DNA of 64,000 nucleotides from Hungatella hathewayi WAL-18680 (GCF_000235505.1 NZ_JH379029.1:571798-635797); one strand, 5' to 3'; counted from the stretch's first letter, positions 7,480 to 15,873 are shown. Notes: generated by a model from the sequence alone, not told the origin. Made by a program: numbers and translations.

Positions 7480-9141
7480 CTATTCATTTACTTTCACAAC
7501 ATCCCAGATGTCCGCCGGCTCAAATCCCAGCTTCCAGACGGCCACTCCGGCCAGTTCGGCATCTTTGATGGCGTCCATCTTCAGGCCTATGGATTTCTCC
7601 TCCTCCATCCAGACCATCTTTAAGCCTTCGTCTGTCTGAAGTTCTCCGTAGTACTGTCCCATCTCCTCCTGCCAGTAGAGGTCTACCTGTTTTTCTTCCA
7701 CCCAGGCTTTGGCCGCCGCGATTCCGAGGGCGGAGGAGGATATCTTGCCGTTGTTGTCCGTCCATACCCGGGTGTAAAGCGGGATGGCGTTGATGACCTT
7801 TTCTTTTGGAACGATGCTGCATGTGTCCTCGATTCCCTTTTTCACATAGGGCAGGGAAGCCACGGAACCGGCATCTCCTCCGGCGTAGTGCTCGTCGTAA
7901 CCCATGATGATGACATAGTCCGCAACACGGCCCTGCTCGGCACGGTTGTAGAAGGAGGTGTAGTCCGTGGGGACATAGTTGTCTACGGACAGGATGATGC
8001 CGTTCTTCCGGCACTCGATGGAGAGTTCACGGATGAACTGTACGTAATGAGGACCGGCGGAGGGTTTGATTCCCTCGATGTCCAGGTTGATGCCGTCCAG
8101 TCCCAGGCTTTCCACCTCGGCCATCAGATTGCTGATAAGGTCTTTGCGGACGGATGTCTGGGCGAATAGGATTCCGGAGTTTACGTCATCCCCTTTGTTG
8201 AAGTTGTCAAGTACGCCCCACACCTGCATGCCCATGGCGTGGGCTTTGTCGACGTATTCTCTGCTCCCGTAGGAGTGATAATTGCCTTTGTTGTCTGTCA
8301 GGGCGAACCAGGTGGGCGCGATGACATTGACGCCCTTTGTGTTGGCGATGAGCGTCTCCATGGCGTCATTGGCGTCGTCCGACATCACCTGGTGGAAGGC
8401 AAGGCTGACTTTCTCATCCAGGGAAATGTTGGTGTAGACGGGTGTTTCAAACATACTTATCTGTGGGACCTGCCGGATGTTTCCGATAGTGCGGTTCTCC
8501 ACGTAGCCGATGTAGCCGTCGGAGGTCTCCACGCGGGACCAGTCTTCTAACTGCTCTAAGATGCGAAGCTCCGCTCCCTTGGGGACATTGGTGATGATGG
8601 GGCTTTTGATGCCGCCTTTGACTCTGGCCTCGGTTTCTTTTTTGGACGTGGCCAAAGTCCACTCGCCCCAGGTATTGTCGATAAAGGCGCGGTTTACGCC
8701 GTCATTTTCGTAGGCTTTTACCTGGACATCGGTGTAGTTGCTGATGAGGCCCAGGGACAGGTATACATCGGTGTCCTCCACAAGAAGAAGGGGGGCGCCG
8801 GTGCTGCCGGTGGTTCGCTTGTCGGCATAGACGATGGTTTCCGGAAGGGTGTAGACTAAGAGTTTTTCTATGTCGTCCCAGTAGAAACGCTCGTTGATAT
8901 TCTCGTTTACCCAGGTGATAGGGAGATAGGTCTGGCCGTCACGGGTGATGGCCTTGGACTCCTGGAGTTCGCTGTTGAAATAAATGGCGGTTTGCTCTCC
9001 CTGGACCTGTAATAGTTGTTGTTTGTCTGCCATCTCGTTGGATGGGAGGTATTTTATGATGAAATATGCTCCGATAAAGCCGGTAATGATTAGTAGTATA
9101 GCTCCGATTGCCGCGATGATTGGTGCCAGTCTGCGTTTCAA
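7480..9141 (-). CDS. Membrane-anchored GH18-family glycosidase with SH3-like domain (spore-wall hydrolase type)
   Basis: 553 aa. One N-terminal membrane segment (about residues 5-27) is followed by a ~150-residue region, a bacterial SH3-like domain (GAELRILEQLEDWSRV, GYIGYVE), then a GH18 catalytic domain. The GH18 signature D-x-x-D-x-D-x-E is D349-GINL-D354-I-E356; GYDEHYAG and the terminal GVAVWKLGFE also fit. This architecture matches clostridial relatives of the spore-germination YaaH/YdhD chitinase-like family, so peptidoglycan or another GlcNAc polymer is the likely substrate. The start is TTG 9141 because AGGAGG (9151-9156) stands 8 bases upstream; the frame stays open to 9330 through a repeat-like leader that I regard as untranslated. 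Confidence 0.82.
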   Translation of the reverse strand: MKRRLAPIIAAIGAILLIITGFIGAYFIIKYLPSNEMADKQQLLQVQGEQTAIYFNSELQESKAITRDGQTYLPITWVNENINERFYWDDIEKLLVYTLPETIVYADKRTTGSTGAPLLLVEDTDVYLSLGLISNYTDVQVKAYENDGVNRAFIDNTWGEWTLATSKKETEARVKGGIKSPIITNVPKGAELRILEQLEDWSRVETSDGYIGYVENRTIGNIRQVPQISMFETPVYTNISLDEKVSLAFHQVMSDDANDAMETLIANTKGVNVIAPTWFALTDNKGNYHSYGSREYVDKAHAMGMQVWGVLDNFNKGDDVNSGILFAQTSVRKDLISNLMAEVESLGLDGINLDIEGIKPSAGPHYVQFIRELSIECRKNGIILSVDNYVPTDYTSFYNRAEQGRVADYVIIMGYDEHYAGGDAGSVASLPYVKKGIEDTCSIVPKEKVINAIPLYTRVWTDNNGKISSSALGIAAAKAWVEEKQVDLYWQEEMGQYYGELQTDEGLKMVWMEEEKSIGLKMDAIKDAELAGVAVWKLGFEPADIWDVVKVNE

Positions 9142-9254
9142 AGAGTTGTTCCTCCTATGTGTGGTGTTGTTGATGTGGGTGAGAGGTGCGGATGCTGAGT
9201 CCGCAGTGCGCTCGACTCCGCTGCGCTGCGTCTCGCTCACGGGCTTCGCCCTAT

Positions 9255-9319
9255 AAAAACGTGCAACAGCAAATTTGCTTATGTGCGAGCACAACGCAAA
9301 TTTGCTGTTGCGCGTTTTT
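9255..9319. repeat. Long inverted repeat in the GH18 leader
   Basis: The arms 9255-9278 and 9296-9319 pair over 24 positions with one G-T wobble; the inner 16 (GCAACAGCAAATTTGC) are perfect. The 17-base loop itself contains TGTGC-GA-GCACA. Either strand gives a stem followed by TTTTT, so it could end transcription in both directions, yet it lies between the predicted promoter and the GH18 start. It may be an attenuator or a dispersed palindromic repeat. Confidence 0.8.
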
Positions 9320-9343
9320 GCACTGCTCATTGCCTACGTGGAC

Positions 9344-9352
9344 ATTATACCA
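9344..9352 (-). promoter_or_regulatory. Extended -10 promoter for GH18-phosphoesterase genes
   Basis: Minus strand reads TGGTATAAT, an extended -10 element without a recognisable -35. Transcription from here would pass through the 65-base hairpin before reaching the GH18 ribosome site. Confidence 0.45.
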
Positions 9353-9519
9353 CACCCCCCGCCACTTTGTGCCTTAAAATTCTATTAACTACGAAATTCC
9401 CCTTACCCACCCTCAGAACTGCTCTCAATCCCTATTTCCTGGCTGAAAATGGTATCTCTCCTTGCAGTTCTGCCTAGACTTTTCTATATCAAAAGCCCTT
9501 AGTATTACAATACTACCTT

Positions 9520-9762
9520 CTAACGATTATAAACCCTGTCAAAATGAATCTCACGCAGGGCGCCTTCTTCCATCCCTACGTAGTCGCTCATGTAAAAAGA
9601 ACCATCTTCCCTGACCATAAAAATTTTATCCCAGTCTTCCTCACTTGCTCTCTCACCGTCAATAAAAACCGGGATTCCTTTGGCCTGGAAACGTTTTAAT
9701 CCGTTGACATATTCCTGCCTTTCCTGCTCCTCCAAATACTCATCACTATTAAACTTCTCCAT
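9520..9762 (-). CDS. Small acidic hypothetical protein (80 aa)
   Basis: ATG 9762 has AGG 7 bases upstream. The protein begins MEKFNSDEYLEEQERQEYV and ends GALREIHFDRVYNR; it is rich in Glu, Asp and Tyr with no membrane segment, cysteine or known motif. It is the last gene of the kinase/ParA cluster, 119 bases after the ParA-like gene, and may be a target or partner of the kinase. I do not recognise it. In-frame codons extend back to 9831 but without a better ribosome site. Confidence 0.6.
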   Translation of the reverse strand: MEKFNSDEYLEEQERQEYVNGLKRFQAKGIPVFIDGERASEEDWDKIFMVREDGSFYMSDYVGMEEGALREIHFDRVYNR

Positions 9763-9881
9763 AGTACAACCTAACCTCTTCCGTATTTTCTTCGGCGGCA
9801 ATCCGGCTCCGGAGGATATGTCGTGACACATAATCGGCTTTCTGCCTGTTCCTCATCCGGAGTGCGGACTGCCCTCTGCTT

Positions 9882-10463
9882 TCAGATGCGCGCTGTCAGC
9901 AATTCCTCAAACCAGCGCATCATCTCCCGGGTCACAGTGAACGCATCTACTGAAAGTGGGATTCTCACAATGGGAAGTTTCAGCCTCCGCACAATTTCTA
10001 TTCTGGTCTCTTCACTGCCAAATGCAGTCAGATATGTCCAGCTCCTCTTTCCGGCCTTCCCTTCCTGTCGCAAAAACTCCCAAAACGCTTCTATCTGCCA
10101 CTCGCTAAGCGATGCAACCACAAGTTTCCTGTCGCACCTGAAAAATTCCGTCCTGTTTTCTACACTGATGCCGCCAAAGTCGATGATGATATGTTGATAG
10201 TTCAGATTTATGCAGGCAGTTAATACCCGTTCATCCGCCCCGGCGTAATAATCCACGTCGAGCACGGTGAAAGGACGTCCCCCCATCTGTCTGCCAAGAC
10301 ATTCCTGTTCCATCTTTTTAAAATCCCTCTGCCCGTTCCACTCCAGAACCGCCGTCTTGAGCCCGCAGGCTCCGCTCAGATAGTTTCCCATCATGACAGC
10401 CAGGTGAGTCACCCCTGCTCCATGGCCCAGTCCCACAATGCCGATAATCCGATTCTCCGACAA
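9882..10463 (-). CDS. ParA/MinD-like ATPase lacking a canonical Walker A lysine
   Basis: About 193 aa from TTG 10463; the frame is open to 10550. The N-terminal loop GIVGLGHGAGVTHLAVMMG has the shape of a deviant Walker A of the ParA/MinD/CpaE group, but the signature lysines are missing (GHGAGVTH). Later come DVDYYAGAD and HIIIDFGGIS, the Walker B-like strand. It resembles the ATPase module at the end of the upstream kinase gene and overlaps that gene. It may localise or scaffold membrane or surface machinery. The start is unclear: GGGGGAGG occurs at the right distance from ATC or ACG codons but not from ATG/GTG/TTG. Confidence 0.65.
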   Translation of the reverse strand: MSENRIIGIVGLGHGAGVTHLAVMMGNYLSGACGLKTAVLEWNGQRDFKKMEQECLGRQMGGRPFTVLDVDYYAGADERVLTACINLNYQHIIIDFGGISVENRTEFFRCDRKLVVASLSEWQIEAFWEFLRQEGKAGKRSWTYLTAFGSEETRIEIVRRLKLPIVRIPLSVDAFTVTREMMRWFEELLTARI

Positions 10464-11929
10464 ATCTTTCCGGCCGTTCTTCTTATTCCATTTCGTAGAG
10501 ATGCCTCCCCCTTTCCTGTCCTGATAAAAGGTCCCGTCACCGCGTCCCAAAATCTTGTGACCAGAATTCCCGGCAGAAACGGGTCACAAAAATAAGGCAC
10601 AAAGAAACAGCGCATGTTCTCTGCTCCTTCCGGCGCTTTTAAGGAAATGCCGGGCAGAGTGTGGTTGTACAGCACGACTAAATCCGGACAGCCGCTAAAT
10701 GCCTTGAATGCCCTGTCCCCGTCCGCCGCGTCCCACCATTTTCCTCCATGTACCAGAATCCTCACCTGAATGTCCGTCTGACGCGCCATCTCTTCCCAGT
10801 CTGTCCCGTAGTCACGGACAACCACCCGGTAAGGATGTTCTTTCAGTCTGACGGCTTCCCCGTAGGCCGGCTTACACAGAATGTTCTGCATGTTGAAGAT
10901 GCCATAAGAATCCGATTCCAGGCCCATGTAACGTGCTGTCTGCCACACGGCGCCGGAGCGGTTATGCTCTTCATATAAATTGGGATATCCCTGATGTCTT
11001 AGATAACCTGATAAGCTGATACTCAGATGGGTTGTTCCTACCCCGGATTTGCTCCCTGCGAGAGCAATAACAAGAGATGATATATTATTTTTACTGAAAA
11101 CACCGATTCCGGACATGTGGATTTTCTTCCGATTGTCTACATGCCCTGTCAATGCCAGAAGCGCCAGTTTTATTTCCCCGGCCGACTGATACCGCTCTTC
11201 TTTCTTTTCTCTCAGACAGGTACGGATAATCCGGGCAAGCTCCCGCTCACAGAAATCTCCGTTCTGCGCAACATCCCCGTCCTGGTAAACGCCGGTCCGC
11301 ATAAAATACAGAATACAGCCAATGGCGTAGACATCCGTGCGGATATCCAGTTCCTGTTCTCCGTTCATCTGTTCCGGAGCACAGCAGCCTGGCGTTCCAT
11401 ATCGTTTTGTGTCCTCATTGGCGTCCAAAAGCCGTGCGGAATGGTCAAAATCAATCAGTTTTACCACTTCATGACATAACAAAAGATTTTTCGGTTGTAA
11501 ATCCAAATATAAAATTGGGTCTTGTCCTGCGGAATGTGAATGCAGGTATTGGACCAGGTCACAGATTTGAATTCCATAACGGATAACTGTGTCCTGATTC
11601 AGATGACGCTGGTGTCTCACCACGTCATAGAGAGAGTTTCCTTCCAGATACTCTTCAATCAGATAACAATAAGAATTATCTTCTTCCAGGTCGTACACAA
11701 TAGGGATGCCGGGATGACGAAGTTCTTTCAGCAGCAGCGCCTCCCGCCGGAACCTGTCGTAATCCTCCAGTTCCTTCGGTACCCGCTTGATGGCCCGCCT
11801 CTCCTCCAAACCAAGATGCGTCGCCAGCCAGACTGTGCCGCTTCGTCCCTGCCCTATCACAGGACCTAATTGATATTTTCCAAACAGAATGGTGTTTTCG
11901 ATTCCCACACCTCCTTTTTTCAATATCAT
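10409..11929 (-). CDS. Ser/Thr protein kinase fused to a ParA/MinD-like ATPase domain
   Basis: 506 aa. Residues ~17-260 are a Hanks-type kinase: glycine loop IGQGRSGTVW, Lys48 (AIKRV), catalytic loop YLDLQPKN with Asp143 (the HRD His/Arg are replaced), metal Asp160 in DFD instead of DFG, and CAPEQ for APE. Residues ~280-460 are a ParA/CpaE-like domain with AGSKSGVGTTH (291-301). There is no transmembrane segment and no PASTA repeats, unlike PrkC. The key catalytic residues are present, so it may be active. It overlaps the next ParA-like gene. ATG 11929 lies about 6 bases from the predicted transcription start; a GGAGG at 11910-11914 instead points to an ATC codon at 11902. Confidence 0.8.
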   Translation of the reverse strand: MILKKGGVGIENTILFGKYQLGPVIGQGRSGTVWLATHLGLEERRAIKRVPKELEDYDRFRREALLLKELRHPGIPIVYDLEEDNSYCYLIEEYLEGNSLYDVVRHQRHLNQDTVIRYGIQICDLVQYLHSHSAGQDPILYLDLQPKNLLLCHEVVKLIDFDHSARLLDANEDTKRYGTPGCCAPEQMNGEQELDIRTDVYAIGCILYFMRTGVYQDGDVAQNGDFCERELARIIRTCLREKKEERYQSAGEIKLALLALTGHVDNRKKIHMSGIGVFSKNNISSLVIALAGSKSGVGTTHLSISLSGYLRHQGYPNLYEEHNRSGAVWQTARYMGLESDSYGIFNMQNILCKPAYGEAVRLKEHPYRVVVRDYGTDWEEMARQTDIQVRILVHGGKWWDAADGDRAFKAFSGCPDLVVLYNHTLPGISLKAPEGAENMRCFFVPYFCDPFLPGILVTRFWDAVTGPFIRTGKGEASLRNGIRRTAGKICRRIGLSALWDWAMEQG

Positions 11930-11940
11930 CTCTTGCCCCT

Positions 11941-11969
11941 ATCTTAATATAAAAAATCCCGCTTTGCAA
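11941..11969 (-). promoter_or_regulatory. Sigma-A-type promoter for the kinase/ParA cluster
   Basis: Minus strand TTGCAA (11964-11969), 17-base spacer, TAAGAT (11941-11946). Transcription should begin near 11934, leaving almost no leader before ATG 11929. Confidence 0.55.
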
Positions 11970-12215
11970 CGACTTTCTTCGATTTTTTTCATCTTTTCAA
12001 GATATGATTGCCAATAGGAAAATAAGCTAAATCAATGGTGTAATTTCTACTATCATCCCCCGCTCTCCGCCCTCACTCCCCCCTTCTTGTCCATAATTCC
12101 ATAAATTTTTCATAAATTTTGTGCTTAGTAATTGCTATTTGGTCATAAAATATAGTATAGTTATATTGAAGAATTATATCCATTCTTACTTTATGATAGA
12201 AAAGGAAGTGATGCT

Positions 12216-12944
12216 ATGAAGATAGAACGTATCAATGACAACCAGATTCGCTGTACTCTCACAAGTTTTGATTTAAGTGTACGCAACTTAAATCTGGGCG
12301 AGCTGGCTTACGGAAGTGAGAAGGCCCGCAGTCTTTTTCGCGAGATGATTCAGAAAGCATCCAACGAAGTGGGATTTGAAGCCGAGGATATTCCTCTCAT
12401 GGTAGAAGCCATTCCGTTATCCAATGAGAGCGTGATGCTGGTGATTACCAAGATAGAAGACCCAGAGGAACTGGATACCAGATTTGCAAGATTTTCACCG
12501 ATGTCAGAGGAGGACTCCGATTCCCTCTCCGACCTGGCCAGCGAACTGCTGGAAGGGGCGGACGGACTTTTGAACCTTCTAAGCGGCAATACCCTGTCCG
12601 TATCGGAGGATTTGGAATCTCCGGACAAGAAGACGGAAGCATCGCGGACATCCTCCATCCGTGTCTATACCTTTGAGAGTCTGGACCGCATTTCAGAGGC
12701 CGCCAGAGCGGTTGGAGGTCTCTATCAGGGACAGAATACCTTATATAAAAAGCCGGGAACCTTCCGCTATTTTCTGGTATTGACAGACGACGGTTCCGAT
12801 TCCCTTGATTTCAGCCGGGTATGCAATATCCTGGCGGAATACGGTACGAAGATACATCACGAGTACTCCAGTGAATCCTACTACCAGGAGCATTATGAGG
12901 TGGTTGCCAGAAATCGTGCACTTCAGATTATGGCCGGCATCTAA
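12216..12944 (+). CDS. mecA: Adaptor protein MecA
   Basis: 242 aa. The N-terminal MKIERINDNQIRCTLTSFDLSVRNLNLGELAYGSEKARSLFREM pattern is the substrate-binding domain of MecA; an acidic/serine-rich linker (about 95-140, SEEDSDSLSDLA) leads to a C-terminal domain (about 147-242) that in the family docks on ClpC and delivers proteins for ClpCP proteolysis. The length is near the B. subtilis protein. The ribosome site AAAGGAAG lies 7-8 bases upstream. The gene is divergent from the kinase cluster, with 286 bases of AT-rich spacer holding both promoters, and ends at a hairpin shared with the convergent DUF1858 gene. Confidence 0.9.
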   Translation: MKIERINDNQIRCTLTSFDLSVRNLNLGELAYGSEKARSLFREMIQKASNEVGFEAEDIPLMVEAIPLSNESVMLVITKIEDPEELDTRFARFSPMSEEDSDSLSDLASELLEGADGLLNLLSGNTLSVSEDLESPDKKTEASRTSSIRVYTFESLDRISEAARAVGGLYQGQNTLYKKPGTFRYFLVLTDDGSDSLDFSRVCNILAEYGTKIHHEYSSESYYQEHYEVVARNRALQIMAGI

Positions 12945-12966
12945 ACATAGCATAAAATTAAAAGAG

Positions 12967-12993
12967 GCCGCCTGCGCAATATGCGCAGACGGC
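12967..12993. terminator. Bidirectional terminator between mecA and the DUF1858 gene
   Basis: A 12-position stem with one weak pair (GCCGcCTGCGCA / TGCGCAGaCGGC) and an ATA loop lies between convergent genes. The minus-strand side is followed by CTCTTTTAATTTT, the plus side only by TTT. Confidence 0.7.
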
Positions 12994-13007
12994 TTTCCCA
13001 TCACAGA

Positions 13008-13208
13008 CTATCTGTCCGCAAGAATCTCATTCATTTTGGATACCAAGTCATCACAGTCGATTCCGTGAACGAAGCATGCCTCCTCCAGAGACTCACCCTG
13101 AGCGGAAGGACATCCGAGACAGTGCATGCCGGCAGCCATCAACATCTGAGGAATCAAATCGTCCATACCAATCATCTGGCCGATTAACATATCTTTACTT
13201 ATCTGCAT
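13008..13208 (-). CDS. DUF1858 domain protein (small CxxC redox-type protein)
   Basis: 66 aa, the full length of the DUF1858 fold. It starts MQISKDMLIGQMIGM and holds C30-x2-C33 in GMHCLGCPSA, the conserved cysteine pair of this family, which also occurs fused to hybrid-cluster and NAD(P)H-dependent redox proteins. The role is unproven; a thiol or metal redox switch is the usual suggestion. AAGGAGG stands 10 bases before the ATG. The gene is alone on its strand and convergent with mecA, upstream of and divergent from the pyruvate formate-lyase block. Confidence 0.85.
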   Translation of the reverse strand: MQISKDMLIGQMIGMDDLIPQMLMAAGMHCLGCPSAQGESLEEACFVHGIDCDDLVSKMNEILADR

Positions 13209-13306
13209 CGCTTTATAACCTCCTTTTCAATATATTAGTACTATAATACTTTTCTCTTTTTTTGGCAAGGCAGGAAATCAATACATAGCAATTTCATGGC
13301 CCCATA

Positions 13307-13324
13307 TTGTTAAAACTTTATCAA
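13307..13324. promoter_or_regulatory. Candidate Rex (NADH-responsive repressor) operator
   Basis: TTGTTAAAACTTTATCAA matches the clostridial Rex palindrome TTGTTAA-N4-TTAACAA at all but one position of its half-sites. It ends 8 bases before the -35 box of the formate-lyase promoter. Rex represses fermentation genes when NADH/NAD is low, so placement before a pyruvate formate-lyase is sensible. Confidence 0.6.
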
Positions 13325-13332
13325 TAAGCCTC

Positions 13333-13361
13333 TTGACTTGTATACAGTATTCATATATAAT
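13333..13361 (+). promoter_or_regulatory. Sigma-A promoter of the split pfl operon
   Basis: TTGACT (13333-13338), exactly 17 bases, TATAAT (13356-13361). This is among the best promoters in the window, as expected for a highly expressed fermentation enzyme. Confidence 0.75.
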
Positions 13362-13537
13362 ACATTCATACAAACTTCCTAGGATATGAATTTGCAATTC
13401 CAACTCTTCCACTTATAATTGTTTATTATTACTTATAATAATTGGAAAAGTTGTAATCCTATGATTATAGTATTATAGTAATAAAGAGTCATTTTTTGTC
13501 ACATGATGTTTCAACCAACATTTTCAGGAGGTACTAC

Positions 13538-15592
13538 ATGTTAAAGAAAGAATGGGCTGGATTTACCCCCGGCGTCTGGGAAAGAGAGATTAACGTTCGG
13601 GATTTTATCCAGAAAAATTATACCCCATACGATGGTGATGACGCATTTTTAGCAGGACCGACTCAGAACACCAAGGATTTATGGGACCAGGTTATGGATT
13701 TATCAAGACAGGAGAGAGAAGCCGGCGGCGTCCTGGATATGGACACGAAGATTATCTCCACCATCACATCCCACGGACCTGGATATTTAGATAAAGAAAA
13801 AGAGACCATCGTCGGTTTTCAGACGGACAAGCCGTTCAAGCGTTCTCTTCAGCCATATGGCGGTATCCGCATGGCGGAGAAAGCCTGCTCGGACAACGGC
13901 TACACCGTGGACCCGGAAATCAGTGAATTCTTCACCGTACACAGAAAGACCCACAACGCAGGCGTTTTCGACGCTTACACACCGGAGATGCGGGCCTGCC
14001 GTTCCAGTCACATTATCACCGGACTTCCGGATGCTTACGGCCGTGGACGTATCATCGGCGACTACCGCAGAATTGCTCTGTACGGGATTGACCGGCTGAT
14101 TGAGGATAAGGAGGAGCAGAAGGCGACGACACGTACCATCATGTACTCCGACGTTATCCGCGACAGGGAGGAGCTGTCCGAGCAGATTCGCGCGCTGAAG
14201 GATTTGAAGAAGCTGGGCGAAATCTATGGCTACGACATTTCCAGACCGGCCAATGACGTGAGAGAGGCCATCCAGTGGACCTACTTCGGTTATCTGGCGG
14301 CTGTGAAGGAGCAGAACGGAGCTGCCATGTCCCTGGGGCGTACTTCTACATTTATTGATATCTATGCGGAGAGAGATTTGGCCGCCGGCACTTACACCGA
14401 GGAACAGATTCAGGAGTTTGTGGACCATTTCATCATGAAGCTCCGTCTCGTGAAATTTGCGAGAACTCCGGAATACAACGAGCTGTTCTCCGGCGACCCT
14501 ACCTGGGTGACCGAGTCCATCGGCGGCGTGGGAATCGACGGACGCCACATGGTGACCAAGATGTCCTACCGCTACCTGCACACGTTAAAGAACTTAGGAA
14601 CCGCTCCGGAGCCGAACTTAACCGTCCTCTGGTCCACCCGTCTTCCACAGAACTTCAAACGGTTCTGCGCCAAGACCTCCATCGAGTCCTCCTCCATCCA
14701 GTATGAGAATGATGACCTGATGCGTGTGACCCACGGTGACGACTACGCCATCGCCTGCTGCGTTTCCTCCATGAGACTGGGCAAGGAGATGCAGTTCTTC
14801 GGCGCCCGCGCCAACCTGGCAAAATGCCTCCTGTACGCTATCAACGGCGGCGTGGATGAGGTGTCCAAGAAGCAGGTTGGACCGAAATACCGTCCTATCA
14901 CCTCCGAGTATCTGGATTACGACGAGGTCATGGACGCTTACAAGGATATGATGAGATGGCTGGCCCGCGTGTATGTCAACGCACTGAACATCATCCATTA
15001 CATGCATGACAAATACTGCTACGAGAAAGTACAGATGGCCCTTCACGACAAGAAGGTCACCCGCTGGTTTGCAACCGGTATCGCCGGTCTCTCCGTTGTG
15101 GCCGACTCCTTGTCCGCCATCAAGTACGCGAAAGTAAAAACCATCCGTGATGAAAATGGAATCGTGGTGGACTACGAAGTGGAAGGCGATTTCCCGAAAT
15201 ACGGCAACAACGATGACCGTGTTGACCAGATTGCAAGCGATTTGGTGCACACCTTCATGAACTGCATCAAGGGGAACCACACCTACCGCGGCGGTATTCC
15301 AACAACCTCCATCTTGACAATCACCTCCAATGTCGTTTATGGTAAAGCTACCGGCTCCACTCCTGACGGAAGAAAAGCCGGAGAGCCATTCGCACCGGGC
15401 GCCAACCCGATGCACAGGCGTGATTCCCACGGCGCTGTCGCTTCTCTTGCCTCAGTGGCCAAGCTGCCATTCAAGGATGCACAGGACGGTATCTCCAATA
15501 CCTTCTCCATCATCCCCGGCGCCCTCGGCAAGGAGGACCAGATATTCGCCGGCGACCTGGAAGTGGAACTGAATCTGGATTCCGACAACTAA
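13538..15592 (+). CDS. Pyruvate formate-lyase core subunit lacking the glycyl-radical domain
   Basis: 684 aa against about 760 for the E. coli PflB. It has the ten-stranded barrel core of formate C-acetyltransferase: [12 protein letters not shown], the SRP-type stretch [26 protein letters not shown] and the catalytic pair C407-C408 in [20 protein letters not shown]. The sequence tracks PflB up to [18 protein letters not shown], then stops after a short acidic tail exactly where the glycyl-radical domain should begin; that domain is encoded 280 bases downstream as its own gene. ATG 13538 has AGGAGGT 5 bases upstream. The enzyme should convert pyruvate and CoA to acetyl-CoA and formate once the radical subunit is bound and activated. 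Not a frameshift: both small genes after it have their own ribosome sites. Confidence 0.9.
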   Translation: MLKKEWAGFTPGVWEREINVRDFIQKNYTPYDGDDAFLAGPTQNTKDLWDQVMDLSRQEREAGGVLDMDTKIISTITSHGPGYLDKEKETIVGFQTDKPFKRSLQPYGGIRMAEKACSDNGYTVDPEISEFFTVHRKTHNAGVFDAYTPEMRACRSSHIITGLPDAYGRGRIIGDYRRIALYGIDRLIEDKEEQKATTRTIMYSDVIRDREELSEQIRALKDLKKLGEIYGYDISRPANDVREAIQWTYFGYLAAVKEQNGAAMSLGRTSTFIDIYAERDLAAGTYTEEQIQEFVDHFIMKLRLVKFARTPEYNELFSGDPTWVTESIGGVGIDGRHMVTKMSYRYLHTLKNLGTAPEPNLTVLWSTRLPQNFKRFCAKTSIESSSIQYENDDLMRVTHGDDYAIACCVSSMRLGKEMQFFGARANLAKCLLYAINGGVDEVSKKQVGPKYRPITSEYLDYDEVMDAYKDMMRWLARVYVNALNIIHYMHDKYCYEKVQMALHDKKVTRWFATGIAGLSVVADSLSAIKYAKVKTIRDENGIVVDYEVEGDFPKYGNNDDRVDQIASDLVHTFMNCIKGNHTYRGGIPTTSILTITSNVVYGKATGSTPDGRKAGEPFAPGANPMHRRDSHGAVASLASVAKLPFKDAQDGISNTFSIIPGALGKEDQIFAGDLEVELNLDSDN

Positions 15593-15616
15593 GATTCCGG
15601 AGAAAAGGAGCGCCCT

Positions 15617-15859
15617 ATGGATGACAAAAAAATAGATGATATTGTTTCCATGATTGACCAGTTCATGTCCCAAAATGGGGGCCATATGAACGTCATTGTG
15701 GATGATGACGGAACCGTCAACACCAAGGAAACATTTTCAAAAACAGTAACCCAGATGAATTCGCTGGACTGCGCCGCAGGTGATTTGGCCTGCGGGGTGC
15801 CCACTCTCTTTGAGGGACTGGACGCCGCAGATGACCCGGATTCAGACGTAGATGAGTAA
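15617..15859 (+). CDS. Small acidic protein resembling the start of a glycyl-radical domain but without the radical glycine
   Basis: 80 aa, AAAAGGAG 6 bases before the ATG, 24 bases after the lyase stop. Residues 5-28 ([20 protein letters not shown] plus NVIV) align with [20 protein letters not shown] plus NVNV of the next gene. After that the radical loop is replaced by a different segment with C51-x6-C58 ([12 protein letters not shown]) and a very acidic end ([12 protein letters not shown]). There is no RVSGY motif, so it cannot carry the radical. It may hold the empty site of the core subunit, help the activating enzyme reach the radical subunit, or bind metal or a disulfide partner. I do not recognise a named family. 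Confidence 0.85.
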   Translation: MDDKKIDDIVSMIDQFMSQNGGHMNVIVDDDGTVNTKETFSKTVTQMNSLDCAAGDLACGVPTLFEGLDAADDPDSDVDE

Positions 15860-15873
15860 GGAGGATTTCTATT

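Larger units (their letters stand above)
9142..9519. other. 378-base intergenic region with leader and repeat-like element
   Basis: The left half is the 5' leader of the GH18 gene: an extended -10 box, a long hairpin, and then a GC-rich stretch of small hairpins (GGGC-GAA-GCCC near 9241-9251; GCGGA/TCCGC near 9189-9205). The right half (about 9350-9519) is AT-rich with a C-rich patch, and I see no gene or clear signal in it apart from short dyads. Confidence 0.5.
13209..13537 (+). other. Regulatory region of the split pyruvate formate-lyase operon
   Basis: These 329 bases hold a Rex-like operator, a near-consensus sigma-A promoter and a leader of about 170 bases. The leader contains an imperfect inverted repeat (CCTAGGAT and CCAACTCTTCCA at 13378-13411 against TGGAAAAGTTGT and ATCCT at 13443-13460), so the messenger has structure upstream of the AGGAGGT at 13526. 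Near 13461-13480 there is a second AT-rich -10-like patch. Confidence 0.6.

Noticed and set aside
9255-9319. Inverted repeat as the end of an insertion sequence
   Set aside because: No second copy, target duplication or transposase frame is visible near it, and the arms are adjacent rather than flanking a gene.
9142-9330. N-terminal extension of the GH18 protein through the repeat region
   Set aside because: AGGAGG places the start at TTG 9141, the extension is arginine/serine-rich repeat translation, and it would bury the membrane segment.
13496-15592. A 14-codon longer start for the formate-lyase core and the idea that the gene is broken by a frameshift
   Set aside because: AGGAGGT points to ATG 13538. 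After the stop there are two complete genes with good ribosome sites, and the 81-aa gene starts ahead of the domain boundary with its own short N-terminus, so a simple frameshift does not restore one chain.
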